DNA of 64,000 nt, from the IMG/VR virus record IMGVR_UViG_3300017963_000243, positions 1 through 64,000 of that record. One strand, given 5' to 3'. A program made the position numbers and the translations under genes. This stretch comes from a virus. The notes beneath the pieces are model-generated. The model ran no database searches and was not told the origin of the DNA. It saw nothing but the letters and a program-made list of their open reading frames with translations. This document shows, in pieces, positions 32,914-41,253 of the stretch; the first letter of the stretch is position 1; every line of letters starts with the position of its first letter.

Positions 32914-33183
32914 TCACGTCGTGATCTCCCGATGCTCGGGGCCAAATTCATTTAACTTCTGAAAATGTACAGCCCAGCTTCGCCCATCATCGAGATCGAA
33001 GGTATCCACCCATTCTCCGTTGGCATCCGTAGTCGTGTGCGCAACCCACGTACTGGTGTCCCCCGCCAAGAACTTCTCGAGTTCAAAAATCCGAATCTCC
33101 ACTCCTTCGACAGCTACTCCTGAAGGAGACACTACCGCCATATCCCCGACATGCGGGTAATCGTGGTTTACAGAGACCGTCAT
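32914..33183 (-). CDS. Ig-like domain protein, paralog B (89 aa)
   Basis: A small beta-sandwich-type domain: His-Asp-Tyr-Pro, Val-x-Ile-Arg, Gly-Asp-x(2-3)-Trp, Thr-Asp-x-x-Gly-x-Trp and Asp-Gly-x-x-Trp-x-Val-x-Phe are shared with its neighbour. Such domains decorate capsids or fibres. It overlaps the upstream copy by four bases. Confidence 0.65.
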   Translation of the reverse strand: MTVSVNHDYPHVGDMAVVSPSGVAVEGVEIRIFELEKFLAGDTSTWVAHTTTDANGEWVDTFDLDDGRSWAVHFQKLNEFGPEHREITT

Positions 33184-33461
33184 GTACTGATCTCCACGGT
33201 TTTTTCAGCGTACGTGAGGTTCCTGTTGAAGCTGACTACCCAGTCAGTACCGTCTGGTAGGTAGAGAGGGTCGAGCCACTTACCTTCACTGTCCGTAACG
33301 GTCGCGCCAGTCCAAGAGTATTCGTCACCAGCAGGAGGATAGGAAGCGGCAGCGTAAACTCTGATACGGACGTTCTTTATAGGTAGGCCTGTATCCTCGT
33401 CGGTCACGGAGAGGTTACCGGGCGTAGGATAGTCATGATCCACCTTCGTAGTCATACCCAA
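33180..33461 (-). CDS. Ig-like domain protein, paralog A (93 aa)
   Basis: Shares the same ordered blocks with the 89-aa protein. The pair arose by tandem duplication. It resembles the carboxypeptidase-regulatory or Cna-B-like beta fold; the role as a virion surface domain is inferred. Confidence 0.65.
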   Translation of the reverse strand: MGMTTKVDHDYPTPGNLSVTDEDTGLPIKNVRIRVYAAASYPPAGDEYSWTGATVTDSEGKWLDPLYLPDGTDWVVSFNRNLTYAEKTVEIST

Positions 33462-33518
33462 AAGAATACGACGTGGAACGTCGAATCACAACAACGATGT
33501 GGAAGGAAGAGGGGAGGT

Positions 33519-34016
33519 TTAGAGGTTCTCGATAGCCCACTCGAGGACCCGACCGGCGAAGGACTTGCTCACGCCTGCTTCGACAAGAGCATCTTCGTCG
33601 GCGTCGGCGAGCTCCTGGATAGTCGTGAAGGAGTCCAGCACCGAGTCGACGTTCTTCTCAGTGATACCTGGAGCATCGAGGAAGAGCTCGCGCAGTTCGG
33701 AATCCGAGTCCTGGGAGTCATCCGCGGGAGGTTCCTCTGGGGGCGGCTCCACCGGAGGAGCAATCGGCTCCTTGGGAGGCTCAGCCGGAGGCGCAGGAGC
33801 AGGCGCGGGAACGGGGGCCTTCTCCTTGACAGTCGGCGTCGTCATCTCGAGTTCGCCGTTCTGGACGCCTTCCATGATCCGAGGATGGCGTGCAAGGGAC
33901 GGGTGCACAGGCTTGGTCTGCCCAGCATCCAGCACCAATGGCCTCCCCGTCCCATCACGAAGGCCCGAATAGGCCCTACGTGCTTGGGTCGTATTCGTCA
34001 ACTTCGCGTACTTCAT
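33519..34016 (-). CDS. Pro-rich protein with helix-hairpin-helix C terminus (165 aa)
   Basis: The N-terminal 60 residues are compact, a Pro/Glu/Ala linker runs about 65-105, and the last 50 residues (Pro-Gly-Ile-Thr-Glu ... Ala-Asp-Glu-Asp-Ala-Leu) look like a helix-hairpin-helix DNA-binding fold. Next to the capsid gene. Start 34016 follows GGAGGAGTC. Confidence 0.6.
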   Translation of the reverse strand: MKYAKLTNTTQARRAYSGLRDGTGRPLVLDAGQTKPVHPSLARHPRIMEGVQNGELEMTTPTVKEKAPVPAPAPAPPAEPPKEPIAPPVEPPPEEPPADDSQDSDSELRELFLDAPGITEKNVDSVLDSFTTIQELADADEDALVEAGVSKSFAGRVLEWAIENL

Positions 34017-34080
34017 TTTTGACTCCTCCAGTAGGAAGGGTAGGAAAGCCACTGGCTACTCCGTCACAAGACCAGTTCGA

Positions 34081-34992
34081 TTAGAACTGGATCTCTTGCA
34101 TCGACAGCCGGTTACCCACTCCGATGCCCAGAGCCTCGTAGCTCCAGAACATGATGACGTCGGCTTCCTGCTTGATGAACAGGGTGGCGTCCTGCAGGAG
34201 ATAGAAGTTCCCGAGGAAGTTGTTGGGCTTCTGTGGCGAGAAGATCCACGCCTTGTCCTGGTCGTAGATGTCACCCTTGATCGTGGTGACGACCGGGATG
34301 CCCCACAGCCGCTCGGTAGCCTCGATGCCCTGATCGAAGTGGCGGGTGGCGATGTCATCACCGACCGTCACGGCGGGCAGGTCCAGCGCGTCGAAGTAGC
34401 GGTACTTCGTCATCAGCATCTTGCCGATGGGACGCCGACGACCAATCATCTTCTGCATCGCACGCTTGAACGTGGAGCTCTGGAAACCACCACCGGTACG
34501 CTGCTCGACCGGGTTGGCGTTGATGATGTCCGTAACCAGCTCGTTCCACTTGCTGTCTTCCTCATCGGCCATGTCCTTGACCGAGTTGTCCGACAGGATC
34601 TTGCGGATGTCGCTGGTGTAGGTCATCAGCTCCCACTTGTTCTTCGTGAAGCGCTGAGACTCGATCTTCCCGAAGTAGATCGCATACCGCGGACCCTTGA
34701 ACCAGGTGCGCGGACCAACGCCCTGGAACTGGACGAAGGTAGCGTAGGAGTCAGGCTCCTTATCGATGATCTTCTTCGGCTGATCCGTATCTTCGTCCCG
34801 GTCGATCTCTTCTTCAGAAATACCTTCCGGGGCGAGGATCTCACGCACTGCCGCTTCTTGGCGCAGCTTCTCGCGGATGAACGCGGTGCTTTCCTCTGCG
34901 GCTTCCTTGACGCGCCCGTCCTCGATCTTCCGCACAAAGCTGGAGTTCACGAGCTGAGCGGTCACTTCCGGAGTTTCAACGTTGTAATCCAT
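34081..34992 (-). CDS. Major capsid protein, HK97-fold (303 aa)
   Basis: Followed in the cluster by decoration-type proteins and preceded on the same strand by the head protease. The N terminus is a charged helical arm (Lys-Glu-Ala, Glu-Glu near residues 25-60), then a Phe/Trp-rich core with a C-terminal Trp-Ser-Tyr-Glu-Ala-Leu-Gly-Ile-Gly-Val-Gly. Size and position fit an HK97-fold capsid subunit. It may be processed by the protease at 37049. Confidence 0.75.
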   Translation of the reverse strand: MDYNVETPEVTAQLVNSSFVRKIEDGRVKEAAEESTAFIREKLRQEAAVREILAPEGISEEEIDRDEDTDQPKKIIDKEPDSYATFVQFQGVGPRTWFKGPRYAIYFGKIESQRFTKNKWELMTYTSDIRKILSDNSVKDMADEEDSKWNELVTDIINANPVEQRTGGGFQSSTFKRAMQKMIGRRRPIGKMLMTKYRYFDALDLPAVTVGDDIATRHFDQGIEATERLWGIPVVTTIKGDIYDQDKAWIFSPQKPNNFLGNFYLLQDATLFIKQEADVIMFWSYEALGIGVGNRLSMQEIQF

Positions 34993-35006
34993 GACGCGCC
35001 CTCCTA

Positions 35007-35513
35007 TTAGCGACCGTTGCTCTGCGGCATGATCACGTCGAGCGTGCCGTCAGAGTTCACACCGTTGGGGCCCACGAAACCGATGAGCGGCTCACCGGCG
35101 CCAGCGCCGACCGTCATCCTCTCGATCAAACCCGCGTCACCCACCGTCCCCACCGTGAGGGGCTCGCCGGGATTGTACACGCCTGCCACGTACTGTTCGG
35201 TCTTCATCTCAAGACCGCCTTCGAGGCAGGTAATACGGTGCAGGAACGCACCGTCGTAATCCATGTCACCGTCGACCGCAACAGCGAACATGAACGGGTC
35301 GTTGGCCGTCCAAGTTGCGCGGTCTCCCAGGACGGCTTCACCGGCGGCGTCCATCATGACGATGGTGCCGGGGCGAATCGTACCTGGAGTCGGCGTGCCA
35401 CCGGTCCCCGGACCCGGGGCACCAGAGACGTCCAGGATGACCATAAGACTCGCAAGCGCGTTGGGGTGCGGGTCCCGGGTCACAATGTCGAAAAGAGAGT
35501 TCAGATTGCTCAT
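35007..35513 (-). CDS. Probable capsid decoration/stabilisation protein (168 aa)
   Basis: Beta-rich, Gly/Asp/Thr-rich, no cysteine-dependent motif, directly upstream of the capsid gene with a 14-base gap. Head decoration is inferred from context. Confidence 0.6.
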   Translation of the reverse strand: MSNLNSLFDIVTRDPHPNALASLMVILDVSGAPGPGTGGTPTPGTIRPGTIVMMDAAGEAVLGDRATWTANDPFMFAVAVDGDMDYDGAFLHRITCLEGGLEMKTEQYVAGVYNPGEPLTVGTVGDAGLIERMTVGAGAGEPLIGFVGPNGVNSDGTLDVIMPQSNGR

Positions 35514-35525
35514 CGCATCCTCCGT

Positions 35526-35879
35526 TTAAGGTCCAGTGACCCAACTGATGAAACGCGCGTCAGCGGACTCTCCTGCGGACGCCGTCTTTTCCGTGTCTCG
35601 TTCTTCTGGACCGCCCATGGAATCCACGCCGGTAGACTCACCGGCGAACTTTCCGATCATCTCAGCCACTTCGGGGTCGAGTCCCGCGAGCTTCTCGACA
35701 ACTTTCTCATCCGGGTTCTCACCGGTGATCATGCCGATCTTTTCCGCGAGGTTCTTGGCAGCCGTCGCTCGCTTCGTCTGTTCCTCGTTCTGCTTACCGG
35801 ACTCGATCTGCTCAACATAGTCCGCTAGCTTCTCGAGGACCGTAGCGATCTTCGGCAGCATTTCGGCGTCGATTTTCAT
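35526..35879 (-). CDS. Small helical head-cluster protein (117 aa)
   Basis: Helical and charged, with Lys-Leu-Ala, Lys-Ile-Gly and Glu-Lys-Thr-Ala-Ser near residue 97-101. Position between decoration and scaffold-type genes suggests an assembly role. ATGA overlap with the next upstream microgene. Confidence 0.55.
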   Translation of the reverse strand: MKIDAEMLPKIATVLEKLADYVEQIESGKQNEEQTKRATAAKNLAEKIGMITGENPDEKVVEKLAGLDPEVAEMIGKFAGESTGVDSMGGPEERDTEKTASAGESADARFISWVTGP

Positions 35880-36034
35880 CGCTTATCCTCTCCTACAAGT
35901 CGCCGACGAAGCGCGTTCAGTCCTTGGACCGCAACCAGCACCTGCGCACACTTCTGCGTACGTTCCTGCTGCACCTGCTCCGAGGCCTTGCGAAGATCGC
36001 TGGCGAGCTTCCGTAGTTGCTCAGCAGTGGTCAT
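35876..36034 (-). CDS. Microprotein (52 aa) coupled at both ends
   Basis: A 52-codon frame of a basic helix (Leu-Arg-Lys-Leu-Ala-Ser). Its stop overlaps the ATG of the 117-aa gene and its own ATG overlaps the stop of the 76-aa gene (both ATGA). Such chained junctions strongly suggest real translation. Confidence 0.65.
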   Translation of the reverse strand: MTTAEQLRKLASDLRKASEQVQQERTQKCAQVLVAVQGLNALRRRLVGEDKR

Positions 36035-36261
36035 TTCGAAACCGCCTCTTTCACTTGCGACCCAAAATTCATGACCTCATTATAGGTCACGGGAGCAAAA
36101 CTCCCATCCCTAATTTCACGAGCTACCTTAATGAGGTCCTTCGCTACCTCCGCGGACATCGAAGCTTCGGGGAGTGCCGCCGCTTGCTTCTCCAGTCGCG
36201 AAGGTTCCACAGCCGACTTCACAGCCGACATGACTTCACGGACGTTGGGCAGACGCTTCAT
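36031..36261 (-). CDS. Small helical protein (76 aa)
   Basis: Amphipathic helix with Lys-Gln-Ala, Lys-Val-Ala and Lys-Glu-Ala tripeptides. Overlaps by four bases with its neighbours on both sides. Head assembly role inferred. Confidence 0.6.
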   Translation of the reverse strand: MKRLPNVREVMSAVKSAVEPSRLEKQAAALPEASMSAEVAKDLIKVAREIRDGSFAPVTYNEVMNFGSQVKEAVSK

Positions 36262-36356
36262 GCCGTCGCTCCTTCAACACCATAACGCTTCACCATGACC
36301 TCGTAGGCCATCTTATAAAGCTCAGCGTAGGTGCGGATGGTGTCGTGTCCGTACAT
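36258..36356 (-). CDS. Microprotein (32 aa)
   Basis: ATG 36356 to TGA 36258 encodes 32 residues. The stop overlaps the 76-aa gene's ATG (ATGA), and the start follows immediately after the 207-aa gene's stop. No strong ribosome site, so coupling is likely. Confidence 0.5.
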   Translation of the reverse strand: MYGHDTIRTYAELYKMAYEVMVKRYGVEGATA

Positions 36357-36357
36357 C

Positions 36358-36981
36358 TTACTCTTGAGCTTGAGCGAGCGTCAGGAGAGCCTGAACTTCG
36401 CCAGCGCCTTTGAGGAACTCGACCGACGCGGTCTTGTGGACCTCTTCCAGAGCAGCCTGCTGCCCAGCTTCGTACTCTTCAGCAGCCAGCTTCTGCAGGA
36501 ACTCTTGAGCTTCCGCGTCACCGGCCTCTGCCAGCTTCACGATCTGCTGGAACTGCTCTTCCTGCGAAGCTTCTTTCTGCTGACCTTGAAGAGCCTCGGT
36601 GGCATCTGCGTGTCCCTGCTGGGCAGCTAGCTTCACCGCGTCAGCGAGAGGGCTCGTATCGATAACCGACCCGACCTTCTCGTTGAGCTCGTTCCACCGG
36701 CGATGAGCGGAGTCCGCAAACGCAATCGCGAGGTTGCGCACGTGCGACTCTTCCGCTTCCTTGTCCAGCTCGGTGAGCTCTTCGGCCATCTTCACGAGAC
36801 CGTCGATGGGGTTGCCCTCGGCAACGGCAGCTTCTTTTTGCTGACCTTCCTCGAGCAGATCACCCAAAGCCCCCTTCAGCTCGTCCGTGTTAACGGGCGC
36901 AGCAGCGTCGCCTTCGCTGGCGGTTTTCTCGCTGCCAGAACCCTCAGGATTGAATTGCTCGATCAGCTGTTGCAACTCCAT
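36358..36981 (-). CDS. Acidic helical head-assembly protein rich in K-x-A (207 aa)
   Basis: Almost entirely helical and acidic, with nine K-x-A tripeptides (for example Lys-Thr-Ala-Ser, Lys-Glu-Ala, Lys-Leu-Ala). It looks like a scaffold or internal capsid protein that could be cut by the nearby head protease. Not matched to a known family. Confidence 0.6.
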   Translation of the reverse strand: MELQQLIEQFNPEGSGSEKTASEGDAAAPVNTDELKGALGDLLEEGQQKEAAVAEGNPIDGLVKMAEELTELDKEAEESHVRNLAIAFADSAHRRWNELNEKVGSVIDTSPLADAVKLAAQQGHADATEALQGQQKEASQEEQFQQIVKLAEAGDAEAQEFLQKLAAEEYEAGQQAALEEVHKTASVEFLKGAGEVQALLTLAQAQE

Positions 36982-37048
36982 TTTTTACCTCGCTTCAAGT
37001 TACGCACCCAATGATAGGATGCACAACGAAGTTTTACAAGAGAGGTTT

Positions 37049-39136
37049 TCACCCCTCCCAGATCAACACTCCGATTTTCGTTGCTACCTTATCCAAGTCC
37101 ACATCAGGAAGCTCGACAGTACCGGATGGTGTCGGCATGTCAGGTTCCAGTAGCTCAGACATCTTTACTTGCTCGGCAGCCAAGTCCCGCATCGCGTCCT
37201 TGACCTTTTCGGATGCGGCTCTTGCCTTATCTTTTACGAATTTTCCGGCACGAGAGGCATGCCCTACGCCCTTCTGTACAACAGGAAGACGTCCCAGCCC
37301 TTTGAGAGCCATCGTGCCACCTACAGCGGTGATGATCGGATGCTCATGTGCGAAGCCCTCCACTCGGTCCAGTAGTCTACGAGACAACGGAAGTGCCGGG
37401 TGGCCAACGGGCTCACCACGCCGGAGGCGTGATTGGTAATCCAATCCCAGCGCGGACATAGCTGCCAGCGTACCTAACGCAGGCAACGCAAGAGACTTGG
37501 TAACGTTACCCACGGACGCCTGCTTCGGAACCATCTCGGTGAGCGTGGGGATAGGCACCCCCTGATCAGTCATGTAGTGCGGACCCATCTTCGGGAACTG
37601 CGTCACTCCGAGTGTCCCTAACGAAAGAGCCAGCAGGGGTTTAAGCTTCCCGTGCCCTAAACGTTCAAGACCGCTCCCCAGAAGCTTATACGACCCCCCG
37701 AGAAGCGCTGCTCCTCCAAGGGCTTTCAGCAAGTTCTTCTTGGCGATCTCATCATGCGCGGAGATAGCTGCGCCTCTCGTAGTCCCGTACACCGTCCCTG
37801 TCGCGGGGTCCGTGACCGTGAGGGGAGACGTACGAGGGTCGGGAGTGTCTCTCAAAGAGGTCGGGGTGAGTTGTCGTTTCAGGTACTGGGGAATACCCGA
37901 GCGTTTCTCGAAGTAAGCGTCCACTTCTTCGGCGATCTTCGGATCTACATGTTCGACCCCCAGGTCTAACATTCCAGACTTTACCATCTGGTCCAGAACC
38001 TGCGGGCAGTCCCCCAAGAAATCCATAATGGGACGCTGGATAGCTACGCACTTGTCTAGTACGTCGTCGCCCAGCTGCGCCTTGGGGAAGGACTTGTAGA
38101 CCACGATCTTGGTAATTTCCGGCGTCGAAAGCGACATCCCACCCGCCATCAATGTGGAAAGCACCTTGTTAATTGGGTGAGCTGAGAGATTCCGCAGTGT
38201 GTCGTCTGGGAGTTCAGGAGCACACTGGGCTGAGGAGAGGATGGTCTCGCGCATGGCCTTCAAGTTGTGCACATCCGCGACATCAAAACCCTCAGTCTTA
38301 GCATCGACAGGATACCCTTGCACAATCTTGTCGATGACCGCTAGCTTACGCGCTGCAAGCTTCCGCTCCGCCATCTTATCCAGGTACTCCCCGGCGTTTG
38401 CGCCTGAAATTTCGTAGGGAGCTTCCGCGACCTTCTTCATCATGTAGGCGGTCGGGTCGGCGGGTTTGAACACCCACGAGATATCAAAGAACTTGGGCTT
38501 AGGGTTCAGAGCGCAGACGGTGCGCCCATCCGGCAACGTCTGCTTCATCTGAAACTTCAGGTGGTCGCAGTACTGCGCACGAGTAGGCGCACGGTTCCCG
38601 CAGATGTTGCACACATCGTACTTCACCCTGGTCCCCATGCTCACAGGAGGGAATTCCCCGGCTTCTATGCGCTGGGCCAGGTCAGGAGCCTTGGCGTTGT
38701 CCAAGTCAATCAGGAGCTCTACACGGTGCATCGCCGGATTCCAGAACGCCTTCATGACCTTTCCGACGGCCTTCTTCGGATCTTTGTTTACGTGGTGTCG
38801 GTAGTTGTAACCGAACTGCTCGAAAGTCTTGTAGTGGAGCGGAAGGGTATCGTCGGGAGCAATCCATGGAGGAGACATGTCCTCTTTGAAAGGATGCTCA
38901 GGGAAGCCGTCTCCGTTCCGGTTCTCTCCGTACGTCTCCCAAGCACTGACTGCCAAGACGTATACGATAGAGTGTCCTGGGATCGGCTCAATCGTACGGA
39001 AGTAGTCGGACCCTACGCTGGCGTACTTTGTCACCTCTTCCTGACAGACGCGCCCGTTGGCCCAGAGCTTAACAGGTTGAACAGTGAGCTCCCCGGTGGG
39101 GAAATACGGATCCAGGTGTAAGACTTTTGAAAGCAC
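37049..39136 (-). CDS. Prohead protease with C-terminal scaffold-like extension (695 aa)
   Basis: The N-terminal 220 residues carry Asn-Arg-Asn-Gly-Asp-Gly-Phe, then His-Tyr-Lys-Thr-Phe and a Tyr-Arg-His-His, and a Pro-Pro-Val-Ser-Met-Gly segment near 165, matching the His/Ser layout of phage head maturation proteases (U35/S78-S80-like). Just after it is a zinc-type C-x2-C ... C. The remaining part holds K-x-A helices and Gly-rich hydrophobic segments, like a fused internal scaffold. Position upstream of the capsid gene agrees. Confidence 0.7.
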   Translation of the reverse strand: MLSKVLHLDPYFPTGELTVQPVKLWANGRVCQEEVTKYASVGSDYFRTIEPIPGHSIVYVLAVSAWETYGENRNGDGFPEHPFKEDMSPPWIAPDDTLPLHYKTFEQFGYNYRHHVNKDPKKAVGKVMKAFWNPAMHRVELLIDLDNAKAPDLAQRIEAGEFPPVSMGTRVKYDVCNICGNRAPTRAQYCDHLKFQMKQTLPDGRTVCALNPKPKFFDISWVFKPADPTAYMMKKVAEAPYEISGANAGEYLDKMAERKLAARKLAVIDKIVQGYPVDAKTEGFDVADVHNLKAMRETILSSAQCAPELPDDTLRNLSAHPINKVLSTLMAGGMSLSTPEITKIVVYKSFPKAQLGDDVLDKCVAIQRPIMDFLGDCPQVLDQMVKSGMLDLGVEHVDPKIAEEVDAYFEKRSGIPQYLKRQLTPTSLRDTPDPRTSPLTVTDPATGTVYGTTRGAAISAHDEIAKKNLLKALGGAALLGGSYKLLGSGLERLGHGKLKPLLALSLGTLGVTQFPKMGPHYMTDQGVPIPTLTEMVPKQASVGNVTKSLALPALGTLAAMSALGLDYQSRLRRGEPVGHPALPLSRRLLDRVEGFAHEHPIITAVGGTMALKGLGRLPVVQKGVGHASRAGKFVKDKARAASEKVKDAMRDLAAEQVKMSELLEPDMPTPSGTVELPDVDLDKVATKIGVLIWEG

Positions 39137-39507
39137 TACAGCACTTCCCTCAACAACTCTGAGATATACTCACGACCGAAGAGACGCACAGCTGCTGTCT
39201 TCTCGGTCTTCAGTGCACGGTCCAAAGACGCGTCCACAGCTACCGCTGCTGCGATCTTAGCTTTCATCTCATTGGGGATCTCAGGCATTTCCAAAGATGC
39301 AGCCATTTTCACGACTAGCTCGCAGACATCCCCCTCACTGTCGGAGGCGGCTTTCTCTAGGATTACGTCGTAAAGCCCGCTCGCTACCTTGGCGCAAGTT
39401 GCTTGGGTCTGCGCACTTGCGACTTCGGACGCGACTTTCACTGCGAGGACATCCATCTTACCGATGCTGTGTGCGATGCGAGAAACCTCTTCCGCAAACT
39501 TCCGCAT
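39136..39507 (-). CDS. Helical head-cluster protein (123 aa)
   Basis: Contains seven K-x-A tripeptides in 123 residues (among them Lys-Val-Ala-Ser twice). Overlaps the protease gene by one base. Likely assembly factor; function not recognised. Confidence 0.55.
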   Translation of the reverse strand: MRKFAEEVSRIAHSIGKMDVLAVKVASEVASAQTQATCAKVASGLYDVILEKAASDSEGDVCELVVKMAASLEMPEIPNEMKAKIAAAVAVDASLDRALKTEKTAAVRLFGREYISELLREVL

Positions 39508-39512
39508 GACTC

Positions 39513-39731
39513 TTAACCTTTCAGGTTAGCCAGCGCCAAGAGTCCGCGCGCAACTTTCCGGTTACTCAAGTGGCGAGATGCGATCTTCTCGCCCACAGAA
39601 AGAGCGATATCGCCGAACTCGAACCGTGACATCCCAGTCTGAGCTGTAGTGATCGCATCCGCGTTCCCGGTAGCCATCGCCACTTTCAGGTTTTCCGGAA
39701 GCAGTTGATCCAGGATTTCGAATTCGGTCAT
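39513..39731 (-). CDS. Small helical head-cluster protein (72 aa)
   Basis: Short alpha protein with Lys-Val-Ala and Lys-Ile-Ala-Ser. ATGA overlap with the next upstream gene. Confidence 0.55.
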   Translation of the reverse strand: MTEFEILDQLLPENLKVAMATGNADAITTAQTGMSRFEFGDIALSVGEKIASRHLSNRKVARGLLALANLKG

Positions 39732-40435
39732 TGCATCCTCCCTAGAGCCTTGTTAATCGATTCTTCCGTTTTTGCCAACTGTTGAACAGTCAGAGGGTTG
39801 ATGCCACCTTCCGACTGGGACGCCTCACGGAGAAACGACGTGACAACGTTGGGATCAGTGCTGAGCGTTGGAGCAAACTTCACCATCGTAGAGTACGCCT
39901 GGATAGTGGATCCGGGATTGACGCGCTCTTGAACGGATACGATAGGGTCGTAACTCATGATGTGATCAACGATCCCTTCTCGTTTTTTGTCCAGGACCAT
40001 GCGCTCTTTAACGCTTCGTGCAGTTCCCCGAATGAGCTTCCCAAGCGCTTCCAAGCCGGATTGTGCGACGCCCTTTCCAAGGGCGGACGCAAATCCTGTC
40101 TCGGCACCTCCCACTAGATCCGCATAACCGGGCAAACCCTCAGACGCTGTTTTGTTGAGGGCTATCTTTTCTCCAAGATAGCGTTTGCGGGTGCTGAACG
40201 CTTCGAGCTCAGCGTAGACAAACTTCCCCCCGGGGGCCCCCGTGTAGTTCTGCATGATCTCTGCCTCCAGCTTACGGCCTTCTCTACCTGCTCGAGGGAC
40301 AGCTGCGGCGGTACCCAACACTCCCGCGGTACCCGCGGCAATGCCGGTAGATTTCTTGGGGTTGTCCTTGATCCACTGCAGCACTTTTTTAAAAGCGCCT
40401 GGTGCAGTTTTACCTGGTAATGCTTTCGGCATCAA
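39728..40435 (-). CDS. Head-cluster protein with hydrophobic Gly/Ala segment (235 aa)
   Basis: N-terminal basic part and a Gly-Ile-Ala-Ala-Gly-Thr-Ala-Gly-Val hydrophobic stretch near residues 31-47, then helical. Overlaps both neighbours by four bases. Function unknown. Confidence 0.55.
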   Translation of the reverse strand: MMPKALPGKTAPGAFKKVLQWIKDNPKKSTGIAAGTAGVLGTAAAVPRAGREGRKLEAEIMQNYTGAPGGKFVYAELEAFSTRKRYLGEKIALNKTASEGLPGYADLVGGAETGFASALGKGVAQSGLEALGKLIRGTARSVKERMVLDKKREGIVDHIMSYDPIVSVQERVNPGSTIQAYSTMVKFAPTLSTDPNVVTSFLREASQSEGGINPLTVQQLAKTEESINKALGRMQ

Positions 40436-41241
40436 AGATCTCCCAAACTTTCCGCGATTTTCTTTTCGCAGAGGTCACACTCCTCGTACACCAGCCGTGC
40501 AGCGGCAGCAGTCTTGACGTATTTGAAAATCTCTTGGGTGTCTTGGTCCATCACTGCCACATGTCGGTCTTGGATTTCGGACAGTTGAGTATCCGGGTAC
40601 GCCGCGACCTTGTCACCTGTCACCATAGCCCGCAAAGCCTGCACTTCAGGGGCCACATCCGTATTTGCGGACAGTGCATCCTTCTCGAAAGAAGGAAACG
40701 CTTCTGCTATCTTCAAACCGTGCGCTTTTCGATAGCAGGAAACCGCCGTCTCCATAGCCATCTTCCAACGCTGGCTAGCCTGGCGTCCTTCCATTCGGAA
40801 ACGGTCAGAAGCTCTCTTGAGCTGCATCGCTAACTCGGGTTTGGAATAGCGAGGCTTTTCCGGCTGAGGTTCTGCTGATGCGACTTTCACCTGTTCGATG
40901 GTGTACAGATCACTGTAGTAATCGGAAGTGCGGCTGTACCCTGCGGTCTTCTCCGAACCCACTTTCAGAGACTTAGCGTCGTCGTACAGCGCTTCGATAA
41001 CAACCTCGGCGTCGCCTGGATCGAAGGTGATATTCCGATCCGAGCCTTCCTTCTGCTGAAAGACCTTTCCGAAAACTTGCACGTTCGCGACCCTCACCAG
41101 TGTGCGAATCTGCTCCGGGTTGAGGTTGTTATCAGCCGCGACCTTCTGCGAGAGTTGATTGATAGTCTGGTCGCAGTCCGGAGAAATAAACTGGGACGCA
41201 ATCTTCTCAGCGGCTTTTTCGAAATCGGTCTTGACTAACAT
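40432..41241 (-). CDS. Helical head-cluster protein rich in K-x-A (269 aa)
   Basis: At least eight K-x-A tripeptides (Lys-Ile-Ala-Ser, Lys-Val-Ala-Ala, Lys-Thr-Ala-Gly and others) in 269 residues, with Cys pairs near the C terminus. Likely internal head or assembly protein. Confidence 0.55.
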   Translation of the reverse strand: MLVKTDFEKAAEKIASQFISPDCDQTINQLSQKVAADNNLNPEQIRTLVRVANVQVFGKVFQQKEGSDRNITFDPGDAEVVIEALYDDAKSLKVGSEKTAGYSRTSDYYSDLYTIEQVKVASAEPQPEKPRYSKPELAMQLKRASDRFRMEGRQASQRWKMAMETAVSCYRKAHGLKIAEAFPSFEKDALSANTDVAPEVQALRAMVTGDKVAAYPDTQLSEIQDRHVAVMDQDTQEIFKYVKTAAAARLVYEECDLCEKKIAESLGDL

Positions 41242-41253
41242 ATCGCCCTCGCC

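Noticed and set aside
34096-35010. Plus-strand frame of 304 codons opposite the capsid gene
   Set aside because: Antisense to the capsid gene over its whole length; no start signal.
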